Assembly: GCA_963932465.1 (NCBI GenBank)
Contig: OZ010787.1
Location: forward strand, 17,935,936-17,999,935
From: Maratus speciosus
Lineage: Eukaryota > Arthropoda > Arachnida > Araneae > Salticidae
Length of the DNA stretch: 64,000 nt
Direction: 5' to 3'
Part shown: piece after piece, positions 10,960-23,310 of the stretch
How the letters are laid out: each line of letters starts with the position of its first letter
Position numbering within the stretch: the stretch's first letter is position 1
Notes under the pieces: model-generated
The model's database searches: none
Seen by the model: the letters and a program-made list of their open reading frames with translations, nothing else
What the model was told of the DNA's origin: nothing
Position numbers and translations under genes: made by a program

Positions 10960-11300
10960 AACCAAAGATGTCATCGACAATCGATGCACTTATTGTTGTA
11001 AATCATGCAGCTTTCGTACAATCACCTGCCAGAAGCAATACATTGAATGCAGTCAGTGTTCGAAGTTGTCTCCTGGTACAGTTCCAGACATTCAGTGCAC
11101 TCATCCTCATTGACCTCTGTTTGTTTTTTTTCCTTCAGTTTTGTTTTTTTATCCCACTTTTTCTAGAAGCACCTTAACTTCAGCTGTCTTTTTCTTTGTA
11201 GAGGAATCCTTCTTAAATTTTTTTTCATGTATATTTTGTGGACCAGTAACATTAGTTGCACTCAGTTTCTTTTTGATTTCGATGGCATTACACTACTTGG
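10960..11300 (-). pseudogene. pogo-type transposase C-terminal relic
   Basis: The minus strand, with frameshifts and stops, reads EVNEDECTECLELYQETTS, then DCIQCIASGR and LYESC. This resembles the acidic, Cys-rich tail after the DDE domain in some pogo/Tigger-like transposases (a DDECIECFENY... WIKC..C.KWLHETC pattern, recalled and not searched). The preceding Lys-rich segment fits. No catalytic region remains. The plus-strand frames over the same bases are shadows. Confidence 0.5.
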
Positions 11301-11388
11301 AATGGGTGAAAGCTTTTCCAAAACATTGTATTAGAAAATTTTAGTTAACAAAATTAATTTATTAGCAAATTAATTGTTCATAAATTAA

Positions 11389-11411
11389 ATATATATATAT
11401 ATATATATATA
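11389..11411. repeat. (TA)n microsatellite
   Basis: An uninterrupted run of alternating T and A inside the decayed element. Confidence 0.9.
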
Positions 11412-12309
11412 AATGTTTAGTTTATTTATTAACAAATATATTATTATTTATTAACAAAAATAATTACATAAAATTAATTTAATAACTGTATTATTAATAA
11501 ATTTATCTGCAAAAGTATTTTTTTGAAAATTAATTTGTTGCCAAATTAACTTTTGATAATTATGCGTTTTTCCGAAATTATTTCAAAATTGATTCATTCA
11601 TATGCTTTACACGTAATTTGCAAATTGATCAATAAGCTGAGTAATCTCTCCTAGCACTGAAACTTATGGGGAAATGCGCCATCTCTCCTAAGTAGCAAAT
11701 GCGCAAACTCTCCTATTTTGGTAGGAGAGATTGCGTGGCCTTTTATTTAAATATGGCCACTTCTAAAATGAAGTTTTGGTGTTCGCATATTTATTCTAGA
11801 TTAGTAGTTTATAAGAAATCGTCTAAGTTCAAAATATTTTGTACTACTGACAATCTATAAAAATTCTGACGAACAGTTATGAAAATTCAAGCACTTACTT
11901 TGGAAAAATAAAACAAAATAGTAGTGCTTTATCCAAGACGCTTGGAACGATCAATGTGCACATTCATGTAGACACTGCGCTAATGCTGTAATGCTTGTTG
12001 TAAATCCAATGCACTACCTGGAGTCGCTGCGTGCGCACACTACTCCTTCCCGTCGAATCTCTTTGTGCGCGATCTCTCCTTGCTTTACCTTATGTTTCTG
12101 AACTCCCGATGAATGAAAATACTTTTATTATAATAAATTGTATGTTATTTTATAATATAGATAAACAATAAGGTATTCTAATAACATGGTAAATCGTATT
12201 TGTCTGTTACAATACCATTTTCTTATTCATAATTGTTTACATTAAATTATTTATTCATAAGGACTATACATAATTTATCTTCTAATTTCATACGCTAATT
12301 GTAGCCATC

Positions 12310-12527
12310 TTTGAATTACATAATTATTATTTTTTTTAATAAGGAAAGACCATTGTTCTCCCTGACTGTTAGTCTGTTGCAATGGAATTGCCCAAACGTC
12401 TTTCAAAATGACTTTACATTACATTTTTTTTTAATCTACTTGTCGTTATATTCCATTTTTAATACAGTGCAGAAGAGAATAGCTAGAACTGGCCAGTGTT
12501 AGTATAAATTTGAAAAAGATAAAATAT
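12310..12527. other. AT-rich sequence, nothing recognised
   Basis: Short open frame only, with no motif or repeat link noticed. Confidence 0.4.
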
Positions 12528-12776
12528 GAAGCCCAGTAGCGTAGTGGTCAGCACGCCTGTCTGTAATGCTGCAGGTCGCGAGTTCGATCCTGACTGGCCA
12601 TCCCTTCGAGGTCGATAAAATGAGTGCCAAACTGGATTGGAAACTAAACACCGGGGTCTTGCGTTAGGCTGACCACCTGACAGGTACATATGCTGTATAG
12701 CACCTCGGCGCTCAAGGTCAAGTAACAAGGTTGGGCACTTTAGGCCTTAATTCTTCATGGATCGTATAGCCATAGG
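12528..12776 (+). mobile_element. tRNA-derived SINE
   Basis: The tRNA-like head (12531-12600) has an A box in TAGCGTAGTGGTC and a B box GAGTTCGATCC, with ends GCCCAGT and ACTGGCC able to pair over most of the acceptor. A ~175-base tRNA-unrelated body follows (GAGTGCCAAACTGGATTGG, TAGCACCTCGGCGCTCAAGG). This is the standard design of a Pol III-transcribed SINE mobilised by a LINE. No clear target duplication or tail was identified. Confidence 0.75.
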
Positions 12777-15700
12777 TTAAGTTTAGTTTTGTTAATAAAA
12801 ATATACCTGGATCTTAATTTGGTCTGTTTAAGATTAATTCGTTCTCGATTTCGTCGTTTATTGGTTTAGTGGCTCAAATCTAGAAGAAAAATATCGCCAA
12901 AATCAAAAGCAAATACTCAGTATAGCGCTGATATATCTTTATATTTATAGAACTTAAAATAACTCTTAGTTTTATATTATTTTAACTGTTTCAAATAGTC
13001 TGCGTTAAAATTTTAATTTGCTACTTGCTATTTGTGGCGAATGCGAAACTCTTTTGAACTAAATCTGTCAGAAAATGCATAAATTGGATTTGAGAGCAGT
13101 TGGTTGGTCGATTAGTTGAATGTTTTTGGGTGATGTCAATTGAGAATGACCCGTTATTTACTAATCGATTTATCAGTTTCATTGATTATAATATTTTTAA
13201 CTATGTTCAATTAATTGGATTCTTCTGCAAATTTCGTATGCAGTAACTAATATACTATCTATAATGGCAGGTTTTTGTAAATGCCATTCGAATAATGAGA
13301 ATAAGAAACCACCCTCTCGCTTACAAAATTTTCCCTATGTTCTATAAATTTGATTTATATTCAATTTCTAAATCTTATAAATAAATTATAGGATATTATA
13401 GTAGATTATAATGGTAAATGTTACTCCAAGGTTTAACATAAAGTAAAGAAAAAACCCTTCTCATTTTCTACAGTTTGTAATTTTAAAAAAAAGAATGTAA
13501 AAATATATAACTACGAAGCTATTGTTTATCTATAAACATAAGGAACTTCATTAAGATGGTCGCACATTGTTTTGAAGAAAGACTACTTTAATGTTAAGTT
13601 TCCACCCCCATTTTTCTCTTACTATTGAAAACTAAGCTCCTCAAATCAAATGCATCTTTTTAACATAAAAAACTAATTCTAAAGTCAAGAATAGGTGCTT
13701 AAGTTTCATGTGTTTTGTCTGCTTAGACCCTTCACTTTAATTGGAAGAATTTTACTGGATTTTTTTTTTAATTAATGTTTAATGAAGTCATTAAATAATT
13801 CGGGAAGATTAATTTAATTTTAAAAAAAAATCTAACAAATATTTTTCGGAAAGTTTCAAATTTTTTAAATGCTAAAGTTCGGCAAAAAACTTAATTATAT
13901 ATAAAAAAAATATTTCAAAAAATTGATTTACCGTTTTCCACTTTCAGGATTTTTTTTTTTTAAACTTCCTATTTTTATAGAAATAAAAAAGTATCGAAAG
14001 AAAAAAAAGTCTGAATTGTCTGTGGAATTTATTTAGCATTTTATTTTAATGTGGTTAGAATAAAAAATAAAGGCTATTTAATTTCGAATGTCTATCTGGT
14101 TATATATTCTCATTTTTTCTCCTAGGGAAGTAAAAGCACTATTTTATTTTTTGGAATTCAATATTTATGTGCATATATTTGTTTTAGGGGAGCTGTATGT
14201 AAAATTCAATAAATTTTGTTCCGATATAAATATACGCAAATTTACTTTCAGAAGCTATAAATCCCGTCACATTTTTGGGATAATGACTTCACAGGATTTA
14301 TTAATTTAAAAATAATTATTTTAAAAATTTATATTTAATGTCCAAGGAACAGATGTGTTTAAATTAATTACTTTAAGCTTTTGAAAGCTTGTCCAAAAAT
14401 AAAAGTGGGATTTTTTTCTGCCGAATTTGCGTTGATAAATTTTGTTTAAAGAAAACTCTATTATAAAATGTTATTTTTTTCTTCTTTCTATGGAATTACA
14501 GAACGTATGATTATGATTAAGTAAAATTAAACGTATTAAGCTGACTAAAACATTTTCAATTACGACTAGAAAACAAGTTTGAAAAAGAAAGTGATGTTTA
14601 GTGAATATCATCGTTATGCTGCTAAAAAGTACATAATTTTTACTTTGATTAAAACAATCCTATTTAAATTGTTTCGAATATTTATATCAATGTTGATTAA
14701 TATGCATTGTCATTCCCTATAACTCATTTTTAGTTATTTCTTTTTAAATAAATTTCCAGAGTTCATGAAGAATGATATTCTAGTCAAACTTTATTTTAAT
14801 CGTAATAGTCAGCTTTTTTTTAATTAAAGCAAAACAACAGGGACGTGTTTTTATTTTATGAATGAAATTTTAGATAAATTTGTACATTTTTAAACTAGGC
14901 ATATCTTAACGACTGAAATATACCTAATCATTAACTTTGTCTTCATTTGAAACTTTTATTTTCAGTATAGTCGATCAAGGGAAAATTTCTTTAAAATATA
15001 ACATTTCTATAAATAGATATTTGACGCAATTTCCTTAGATGTGAAATAAATGATCTTGGATAAAATCATAAGGTATTGTGTTGAAATAACTTACAATTGT
15101 TGCTTTCATGCTTGTCATGTTCTTTTCTGTAAACTCTCCTATTAATATGTTCTCGTTTTACTTTTTGAAATGTTTCCAAACTTCTAATTATTGAACTTTA
15201 GTTATACAGTTCAACAAAAATCTTGAAATTTTAACATACAAAAAGGGAAAAACAAATCATTGACTGTTCAATACTGAAAACTCAACATTAGTCAATGGAA
15301 TTAAATTGCTAGTTGAATAAAGTTCTTCAAAGCTCCATAAACTGTTCAAAATTATGACTATCGACCATGAAGGTAATATTTTCCAAAAAATTAACATAGC
15401 TTGTAAAATTCTTTTCAATATATTTCTAAAAAACTTTTTGGTTCTCTTCTTTATGATATCGCTTTTTAAAGTCTGTTCTAATAAATTCCCAAGCTTGCAT
15501 TTTTTCATCTAAAGGTATGCTTCTCTCACAAAATGTTATCTTATTAGATTACCTTAGATGCTGCAAAATGCTCGAATGAGCGATAAATATTCTTCTATGT
15601 CCTCTTTTAGAATTTTCTCTCTGTCTAAATTTTAAACTAGTACTTACATGTAATTAAAAGATAAGTAAAAGTGAATTATCTGCCCTGTAGCTATATATAT

Positions 15701-16950
15701 ATATAGGTGGTAGGGTATTAAAAATGTATATGTGTGCTATATTAAAATATAGGTAACTACTTGAAGATTGATATTTTTTTTCTTTCTTCATTTTTTTCCG
15801 TTCTTATATATACTAAAGAATGTGGTATTAATTCCAAATTTTAAACCATTTTCAAATAACTAGAGCATAATACTCAGTGGTTGAAATTTTCTCCTATAAA
15901 TTTAACCATATCGGGAAAAAACACTTTACTAAGACACATTATAATTCTGTACTAATCTAAGTTCTCCTAATGAATATAAAATTATCCTCTTGAGTTATTT
16001 TTGCTTAATATTTCTTTTTTACTAACCATTAACGCAAAAAACGAAAATTCTTACCTGACTAGAAACTTTTATATGGAATAAATGAGCAGTAAAACGATGG
16101 TTTATTACTTGACATTTCCGCATTTATTTTTCTAGTTTATATGATAGAAACTCGTAAAAGCTTAGAAATATTACATACATGTATATACATGTATGTATAT
16201 ACATATACTGTATGCAGACGTAATTTGATTAGCTTAGTGACATAAAAGTCTGCTAAAATATTTATGCGTACAGGGCGTGCCATAATTAACATAAAAAGGT
16301 TGTATTCTTAACCCTTTCGGGTCTTTTTTTTTTTTCAGGAAAAAGTATTTTTAGGTTTAAAAAATTAAAAAAGCAGTTATCCAAATAACAGGTGTTGAGG
16401 TTTACTGAAAATTGACGTATATCATTTATAGAAATTTAACGAATATAGTTAATTTCGAGAATATGGATAAACTTAGAAAGAACTGTTGAGCCTTTTGTAA
16501 ACTGTCATATTATAATATGATTGAACAGACATAACTTTAGAATTTTGTTGTTGTTGTTCTTTTATCATAAATTATTGATTAGGACAAGTCGTATATCGAT
16601 CTTAAAATTTAAAGAATGAAATGTTTGAAATAAGTATCGCCACCGATGTAAAAAGATTTAAGTGAATTTTTTGTTATTGTTCTATTACTAAACACTAAAA
16701 CATCAATAAAGTGATGGTAGTAAATGTATAGACTATACTATCATTACTGCATGCAGACAATAACAACAATAACTGTTAGAACAAAAACATAGTCAGTGCA
16801 CGCAACAGACATAAGGGCGTTCTATGATAAGGACGCCAACTACAGTGCGGGTTGATAACTTTAAACTACTACAGTTATACATCTGAAAAATTGAAAAAAA
16901 AAAGAATTTAAAGTATGTAAATTATTTCCAAATAGTTTTGAGTATAATTT
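12777..16950. other. Long unassigned intron stretch
   Basis: About 4.2 kb of very AT-rich DNA without a convincing exon, transposase or terminal repeat. Local features are a short TA run near 15692-15704, ATGTATATACATGTATGTAT repeats near 16179-16207, and a TTG microsatellite near 16545. The 83-residue minus-strand frame at 15257-15508 has no recognisable motif. Confidence 0.5.
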
Positions 16951-16957
16951 CCATTCA

Positions 16958-17488
16958 TGAGAATGAAAATGAATGAATAAAAATGTATGAATGAAAATGA
17001 ATGAATAAAAATGTATGAATGAAAATGAATGAATAAAAATGTATGAATGAAAATGAATGAATGAAAATGAATGAATAAAAATGTATGAATGAAAATGAAT
17101 GAATAAAAATGTATGAATGAAAATGAATGAATGAAAATGTATGAATGAAAATGAATGAATGAAAATGAATGAATGAAAATGTAGGTATGAAAATGTAGGA
17201 ATGAAAATGTAGGTATGAAAATGTAGGAATGAAAATGAATGAATGAAAATGAATGAATGAAAATGTATGAATGAAAATGTAGGAATGAAAATGAATGAAT
17301 GAAAATGAATGAATGAAAATGTATGAATGAAAATGAATGAATGAAAATGTATGAATGAAAATGAATGAATGAAAATGTATGAATGAAAATGTATGAATGA
17401 AAATGTATGAATGAAAATGTATGAATGAAAATGAATGAATGAAAATGAATGAATGAAAATGTATGAATGAAAATGAATGAATGAATTA
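16958..17488. repeat. Degenerate GAATGAAAAT-based tandem repeat
   Basis: About 530 bases are built from 4- and 10-12-base units (GAATGAATGAAAAT, TATGAATGAAAAT, TAGGAATGAAAAT), often in higher-order groups of about 22-28 bases. It grades into the more regular 22-base array to its right, so both probably expanded from one seed. Confidence 0.9.
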
Positions 17489-17515
17489 AAATAATAAATT
17501 AGTCAAAAAGAAAGA

Positions 17516-17905
17516 ATGAATGAGTGAAAATGTACGAACGAATGAGTGAAAATGTACGAACGAATGAGTGAAAATGTACGAACGAATGAGTGAAAATGTA
17601 CGAACGAATGAGTGAAAATGCACGAACGAATGAGTGAAAATGCACGAACGAATGAGTGAAAATGCACGAACGAATGAGTGAAAATGCACGAACGAATGAG
17701 TGAAAATGCACAAACGAATGAGTGAAAATGCACGAACGAATGAGTGAAAATGCACGAACGAATGAGTGAAAATGCACGAACGAATGAGTGAAAATGCACG
17801 AACGAATGAGTGAAAATGCACGAACGAATGAGTGAAAATGCACGAACGAATGAGTGAAAATGCATGAACGAATGAGTGAAAATGCACGAACGAATCAGTG
17901 AAAAC
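17516..17905. repeat. 22-bp minisatellite, about 17 copies
   Basis: The unit CGAACGAATGAGTGAAAATG plus CA or TA repeats head to tail. The leftmost units carry TA and the others CA at the variable step. Because 22 is not a multiple of three and the unit lacks minus-strand stops, all three reverse frames stay open with a 22-residue period (HSFVHFHSFVRAFSLIRSCI). That explains the three overlapping open frames without coding. Confidence 0.93.
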
Positions 17906-18298
17906 TGTCTGTCGACGAAGTGACGACTATCTATCTGCCGTCTGCCTGTCCGTGCTCCAACTCTAGTAAATATACTCGGATTGACATGTAATTTGTTTTC
18001 GAAATTTGCCATGGCATGTTTGGTATTGAAAATGAAGTGTGTAGCATTCATGGTTCATTTACAGGGGCACTCAAAAGTATTAGGTTACATTATGGTCTAT
18101 GGGGAAATATCATTTGTAATGTATTTTAGTAGTATTACACAATCTTAAACATAATGAAATATATACACATTATTGAGGTGAAACAGAAGATGATTACTAT
18201 CGAATGTGCTATGTTTAACACTTCCAGTACGCGTACAGGGAAACTGAAAAGCATTCTGTTACATTACGGTCTATGAAAAAAAAATCGTTTGCGACATA

Positions 18299-19464
18299 CA
18301 GTCGAACCCGGTTAAGACGCTCACGGTTAATACGCGATCCCGCTTAATACGCGGATTTCTTCCGATCCCTTGGACATCGCCCATAAGGCTAATGTAAAAA
18401 TATCACGTTTAATATGCGAACGGTTATTACGCGATCCCGCTTAATACGCGATAGATTTTCGGTCCTTTGAAGTAAAAAATCACGCTTAAGACGCAAATTC
18501 ATAAATCAAAATGCGAATTCCTCTACCATGTTGCCAAATTAGAGGATTATGTTATTAAGAGAAAAACCACTCATTCCAACTAGTAATGTTTATTTTATTT
18601 AATGACAGATTAATTAAGGAGAATATTACTAACATGAAATAGTGGTAGATATTTGAATGAAAATAACTTGCTAAATGAGCAAAACTGATTAAATGTGGAT
18701 TGTTCGTCAAAGAAAACAATTAATGATTGATAAAGCATTCGCTGCGAAAAATGCCTTGAACAACTTGCTCTGATATGTCATAAAAATTATGATTACCTGT
18801 TGTTAGTCAGGTTTTAAATGCACGTTATATCACTACTATGTTTTATAATGCATGTTATCGGCAAAGAAAAAAATGGAACTTTTGATGATTAAGAAAATGC
18901 GATTGCAGTTGTGTTATTTTATGTTTTCAAAGTTTCGTTTAGTTTTTGCTAGGCTAACAATATTTTTTACACAATAATTAATAAGGATGGTATTTTTTCT
19001 CAAATTAAAAAAGAAGGACAGTTTATAATGATACTCATTACCACAATTACTAAAAATAATTTTTGTAACTGGCTTCAAAAATTTAACATTTCTTCTTCGT
19101 GTTAAAAACATTAGCCTAGCATGGAAATTACTTATATATTTGTTGTTTTATTTTTTGTTGTAACATTAATCAACTATAAAGTCATGTTGGAATCCTTATT
19201 TATTTTCATTTATTATTCCAGTGTCCTATAAAAAGAAGCAATGAGTTAAAATTGAATACAGTTAAATTTTAATTTAAATATACTTAAAAATCACAACTTT
19301 CGGCAGTACACATTAAATGAAAGCTCTAAAGTTCATTCAGACGATGAGATGCGTAAATAAGCCCAGTTACTGCAAAATTATACAAATCACGTTTAATACG
19401 CGATCCCGCTTAATACGCGACTTTTGTTCACTCCCTTGAAACGCGTCTTAACCGAGTTCCACTG
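18299..19464. mobile_element. Tigger/pogo-like non-autonomous element with TA duplication
   Basis: It begins CAGTCGAACCCGGTTAAGAC and ends with the inverse of CAGTGGAACTCGGTTAAGAC. TA sits at both outer edges (18297-18298, 19465-19466). The subterminal parts repeat TTAATACGCGATCCCGCTTA several times on both sides. The interior is AT-rich without a transposase. CAGT...GTTAAGAC ends with TA duplications are characteristic of Tigger/pogo elements. Confidence 0.85.
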
Positions 19465-20252
19465 TATTTTAATTATGTCACTCTGTTACAGACATAATGA
19501 AACTGATGACGTTTTCATTTATGGTATGCGTTTTAAGTTTAACTAAAATTTTGCACACTACGGAGTCTGTATAAATTCTATAGACCACATACAGAGTTAC
19601 AGAAAAGAATTCGCAACCATTGCTGAGAATGCTTGAAGCAATTCACATTGTCAATTGCTTAAAGCATTAAAGCATTTTTTTAACACGTTCCAACATATTT
19701 GAAAAGTGCTTATGAATTCGGTTTGTCTGTCTGTCCGTATTTTAACTTGCGTAAATATAGTCTATTGTCATGAAATTATGTTATTAGGGTTTACCATGGT
19801 ATGTTTGGTATTGAAAATGAAGCGTGTAGCTTTTACGGTTCATTTACAGGGACACTCAAAAGAATTCTGTTGCATTACGGCCTATGGCGGAATATCGTTT
19901 GTGGTCTATTTTAATGATATTGTACTCTTTTAAATATATTGAAATGTATTTATCACTACTGAGATGTACTACAAAGCGCTTATTGTAGAATCAGATGTGC
20001 ATAGAATTTATCGTTCGGTCATTTACAGGGACACACAAAAATATTTGGCTACAGTACTACCTATGAAGAGTAATTGCTGGAAGTGCGTTTTTAGTTGTAA
20101 TACACGTTTTAAAATTTAACTACTTTTTTGCATATTACATTGTATGTATAAATCTTATAGGTCATATAAAGGTTACACAGAAGATCTCAAGTACATTTCC
20201 ATTTATTGACAGAAATTGCAGAATATAAAATTTCAACTGTGCTATGCGTTTA

Positions 20253-20518
20253 ACCCCCTCACTGACAAGCCCGTGTTAATACGTTCACTAAGCTACAGGT
20301 TTCACTGCAATACAAGCAATATTTAAAGTAATATAATTCTATTGATTTAATGTATTTTTAATACATTGAACAATGATTAATACTTCCAAGGATTGCATTC
20401 ATATTCGTTATTAAGTTTTTTTTATAAAATGTTCAAAGAATCATTTTTTTCTAGCATTTAAAGCAAAATGCAGAAAAAACATTACAATTTTGCCCTTTTC
20501 CAAGGCAGTCGGAGGGTT
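20253..20518. mobile_element. TTAA-flanked MITE
   Basis: Between TTAA at 20249-20252 and 20519-20522. Ends are CCCCCTCACTGAC on the left and inverse AACCCTCCGACTGCC on the right. Non-coding and AT-rich inside. It belongs to the same loose family as the other CCCYTY-ended TTAA elements in this window, and it lies within the unclassified interspersed repeat. Confidence 0.5.
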
Positions 20519-21210
20519 TTAATTCAACTAACATTTAGAGATCTATGTAGTATACAAACAAATATATAGATCACATACAGGGATGCACAAAATTTTCGGA
20601 TATTTTTCTGACTATTCCGACTATTGATGGTAATTGCTGTAATTGTTTTTTCAACTGTTTTATGCATTTTCTAAATTGCTTATTTAGTCTTATTTCATCT
20701 TAATAAACTATAAAGTTTTATTACAGTATTCTGAATGTGGTGGAAAGTGTTGCATAATCTATGCTGGACGCATGTTTTTTGTTCATGTTTTTATTAATAG
20801 TGGAAATTTCAATTATATAAAAGAACAATTGAATATTTAAGGGAACTAACATACAATCAATTCTAAATTTATATGGAAAAAAAGCATTTTAATAAATGTT
20901 ATGTTTATTGCTGTCATTTTCTTATCCATTTCTTTCGATTACGTATCAATGAACCGTAAAACTATTCTAAATTAAAAGTAAAATCAATTTTCATGCTGAT
21001 AGATAAAAGAAAGTTCAAAAATGTAATACGCCTCTTTACCTAAAAGTCCAAAGTAACTACTAATTCCACACAAATAAGAGAACAAAACTATAAAATGTTA
21101 TCTAAAGCAAAAAGTATCTTGTAAAATCTTGAAAAGTTGTTTTAATTTTTTTTTTTAAGAGAATAATTAAGTTTGTATTCTTTCAAATATAAAATCGCTG
21201 AGCAAAACCG

Positions 21211-21595
21211 ATCATATCGCTCACCCGCAAGAAAAGTGACATATCTCGACAAAAGTAAATTTTACAGGAGAGGGAAAAGAAAATGTGTATGATTTTACTG
21301 TAACATGAAATTATAGCACTTAGCTCTGCACGCGGGAATAAAAACGCGCATAAAAACATTAAAAATGAAGCCGTAGGATGAGGTTTGGAGGATTCTGTAA
21401 TTTTAATTCCCCATACAATCCATCCCTCTTCTGTAGTCACAAATGGGCATATAGCGTAATAAAAGGATTTTCTGTATAACTACACCTATGAAACTGTTTG
21501 TGAAGCAAGACGCACCTATGACAGACCTATTAGTTGTATAAAACGCAAAATGAAATTTTGCGAGATGTCACTTTTCTTGCGGGTGAGCGATATCA
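21211..21595. mobile_element. 385-bp MITE with ~35-bp TIRs
   Basis: ATCGCTCACCCGCAAGAAAA followed by GTGACAT at 21216 is mirrored exactly at 21561-21590. The flanking ATCAT/ATGAT extends the inverted match to about 35 bases. There is no coding content. The superfamily is not clear from the termini. Confidence 0.75.
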
Positions 21596-21599
21596 TGTA

Positions 21600-22195
21600 T
21601 TTAAATGACGTCTAACGATAGTTTTTTGGCGCTGATGACTGCCTCTCAGCACTCGGAAGCACTGCGATTAAAACACCCCTTTCCAATCGGCGCGAATTCC
21701 GATACGATTAGGCCTGAATACAAAATTGTTACTTCGTTGGCGCATTACGAGAAAGTCTTTCGATTCGGTAAGGCCAGAATACGCTCTTTGATTATGATCC
21801 GCCTATTGTCACATTGTATTCTAAACTGGAAATTGTCCAAGAATAGATCGTTGCTCCATTCACAATTTCCCTAAATGAGAACTTCTTCTATCGACCTTCT
21901 GTGGGCACAGCCCGCTGCCAACTAAATACAAATGGTCTGCTAGCATAAAGTCTGTTTGAAAAAGTTCGTTGAAACTCTGGTGCTAATAATCTCTGAATGT
22001 TCTGTTTCAGTACAGTGGGGTTCATACCGTGGTTTCTACCGGCCTTTAGTGTTAAATACCTCATCCTCATTTTGCGATATTGCTCTCCTAAGGTCTAGTT
22101 CTATGAAACTACTGAATGTCAGGCCAGCATCTAAACGACTGGTAGCTCTTACCACCTTATTTGTACTTATTTGTATCTTTACTTATTTGTAGCAC
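21600..22195 (-). pseudogene. Possible coding relic, family unrecognised
   Basis: This stretch is less AT-rich than its surroundings and reads in broken frames on the minus strand. One segment gives RATSRLDAGLTFSSFIELDL then RRAISQNEDEVFNTKGR before a stop. No motif lets me name it. It may be a decayed transposon or retroposed gene, or a chance signal from composition. Confidence 0.25.
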
Positions 22196-22259
22196 CGATT
22201 TTGCTACCGATGTAGCACCGATTGGCTACAAATTTTGCTAAGTCATGTTGTTGTGACAT

Positions 22260-22460
22260 GGTATATTCCAGGACTTCGGAGTCAGGCCCATTTTTGAGCG
22301 AGAGTCGGAGTCGGGTCTGTTAAAATTCTCGGAGTCGGAGTCGCCCATTTTACAAGGAGGGCTGCGTTGTCGGAGTCAGGCCCATTTTTGAGCGAGAGTC
22401 GGAGTCCGATCTGTTAAAATTCCCGGAGTCGGACATTCCCCACCGACTCCGCAGCCCTGG
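22260..22460. mobile_element. GACTCCGAC-rich MITE
   Basis: Two head-to-tail copies of about 110 bases (GGAGTCAGGCCCATTTTTGA, then GCGAGAGTCGGAGTC) end in CCGACTCCGCAGCCCTGG. The CAGGGCTGC-GGAGTCGG terminus is of a type I associate with hAT-like MITEs in arthropods (from memory). An inner AGGGCTGCGTTGTCGG suggests the duplication involves one terminus. Confidence 0.55.
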
Positions 22461-22497
22461 TATATTCACTGTTACGAAGCATTCATTGCATGTTAAT

Positions 22498-23310
22498 TTT
22501 TAGGGTTCCGTACTTAAAAAGTAAAAACGGAACCATTATAAGATCACCCCTGTATCTGTCTGTCACAGCCATTTTACTCGTAAACTATGGAACGTGGAAA
22601 GTTCAAATTCGGGGAAGTAATAAAGACCATTAACCCACATATTTTTAGATTAATAAACATTCATAAATATATTTATTAAAAAAGTAGAGGGGCTAATAAT
22701 GCTACTTGAAAAAAAAAATCTTTTCTTTGTATATCTTGTGGGGTATCCTGTGAAAGCTTTTGTAACGCTTGACTCAAACATACATTCCTTTTAATTTTAG
22801 GTATTATATTTTCAACTATATTGTTGAAAATGTAGAGCAAAAATATGTCCCCCCCCCCCCCCCCATCTAATTCCGAATCTACTGAAACTAAAATTATGAA
22901 AAAATTAGAGGTAGTAGACGTTAATATAAACCTTTCCGGAAAATTATAGCGATTACCCTAGGTCACATAGTTTTTGAGTAATTAGCATTTTTCTCTTATA
23001 CACAAATTTCGATTTACGGGCATTCAGAAAACCTGTTGAGCATCGCTGAATATAACTATCGTTGCAGAAGAAGAAAAGCATTGTTGATAATGATTTTCGA
23101 AAAAAATCATCGGTAATTAGCCGAGATATTAACCCTTAAAAGTACGGTCAGTTTGGACATACACAAGGACAGGGGTGGTGTACTCTATGCCCAGTTAACA
23201 ACTTTTAATGATATATATGTGTATGCAATGTCCAGTAACAGTATAAAAGCAATAAACGTCAAATTGTTAAAAACATACTAATTTAAGGGGTCTCGGGACT
23301 CTAAAAAGTG
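22498..23310 (+). repeat. GGGTTCCGTA-type dispersed repeat
   Basis: It opens TTAGGGTTCCGTACTTAAAA and continues with AAACGGAACC-TTATA-GATCAC and a CTGTCTGTC stretch. This order recalls a dispersed element common in arthropod introns (recalled, not searched). The tail GGGGTCTCGGGACTCTAAA near 23286 may be its far end. A C-tract near 22850-22864 lies inside. No coding sequence. Confidence 0.5.

Larger units (their letters stand above)
10420..12095. mobile_element. Decayed pogo/Tigger-like element, GGAGAG-rich ends
   Basis: The left block AAAGCGAGGAGAGTTTGCGC (about 10435) is matched in inverse by GTGCGCGATCTCTCCTTGCT near 12068. Further inner copies of the GGAGAGATT-GCGCA theme occur at 10660 and 11640-11740. 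It encloses a transposase relic on the minus strand. Borders and target duplication are unresolved. Confidence 0.5.
17906..20790 (+). repeat. Unclassified ~1-kb interspersed repeat, copies 1a/1b
   Basis: Segments at 17930-18296 and 19690-20790 share an ordered set of blocks with 25610-26640. These are GGTATTGAAAATGAAG-GTGTAGC, TTTACAGGG-CACTCAAAAG, CATTATGGTCTATGG, and near the end TATTCTGAATGTG-TGGAAAGTG. One copy is split by the Tigger-like element at 18299-19464. No coding capacity or terminal repeats were seen. It begins near CTGTCTGTC-like text. Confidence 0.65.

Noticed and set aside
16958..17905. CRISPR-like regular repeats
   Set aside because: The repeats are contiguous without unique spacers, in a eukaryotic intron.
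17486..18051. Three overlapping minus-strand frames of 114-182 residues with HSFVHF repeats
   Set aside because: They are the three reverse frames of a 22-bp minisatellite and share a 22-residue period. There is no coding signal beyond the repeat.
21605..22192. Three short frames at 21.6-22.2 kb as host exons
   Set aside because: No splice-site context or known domain, and the best reading is broken on the minus strand, so it is listed only as a low-confidence relic.
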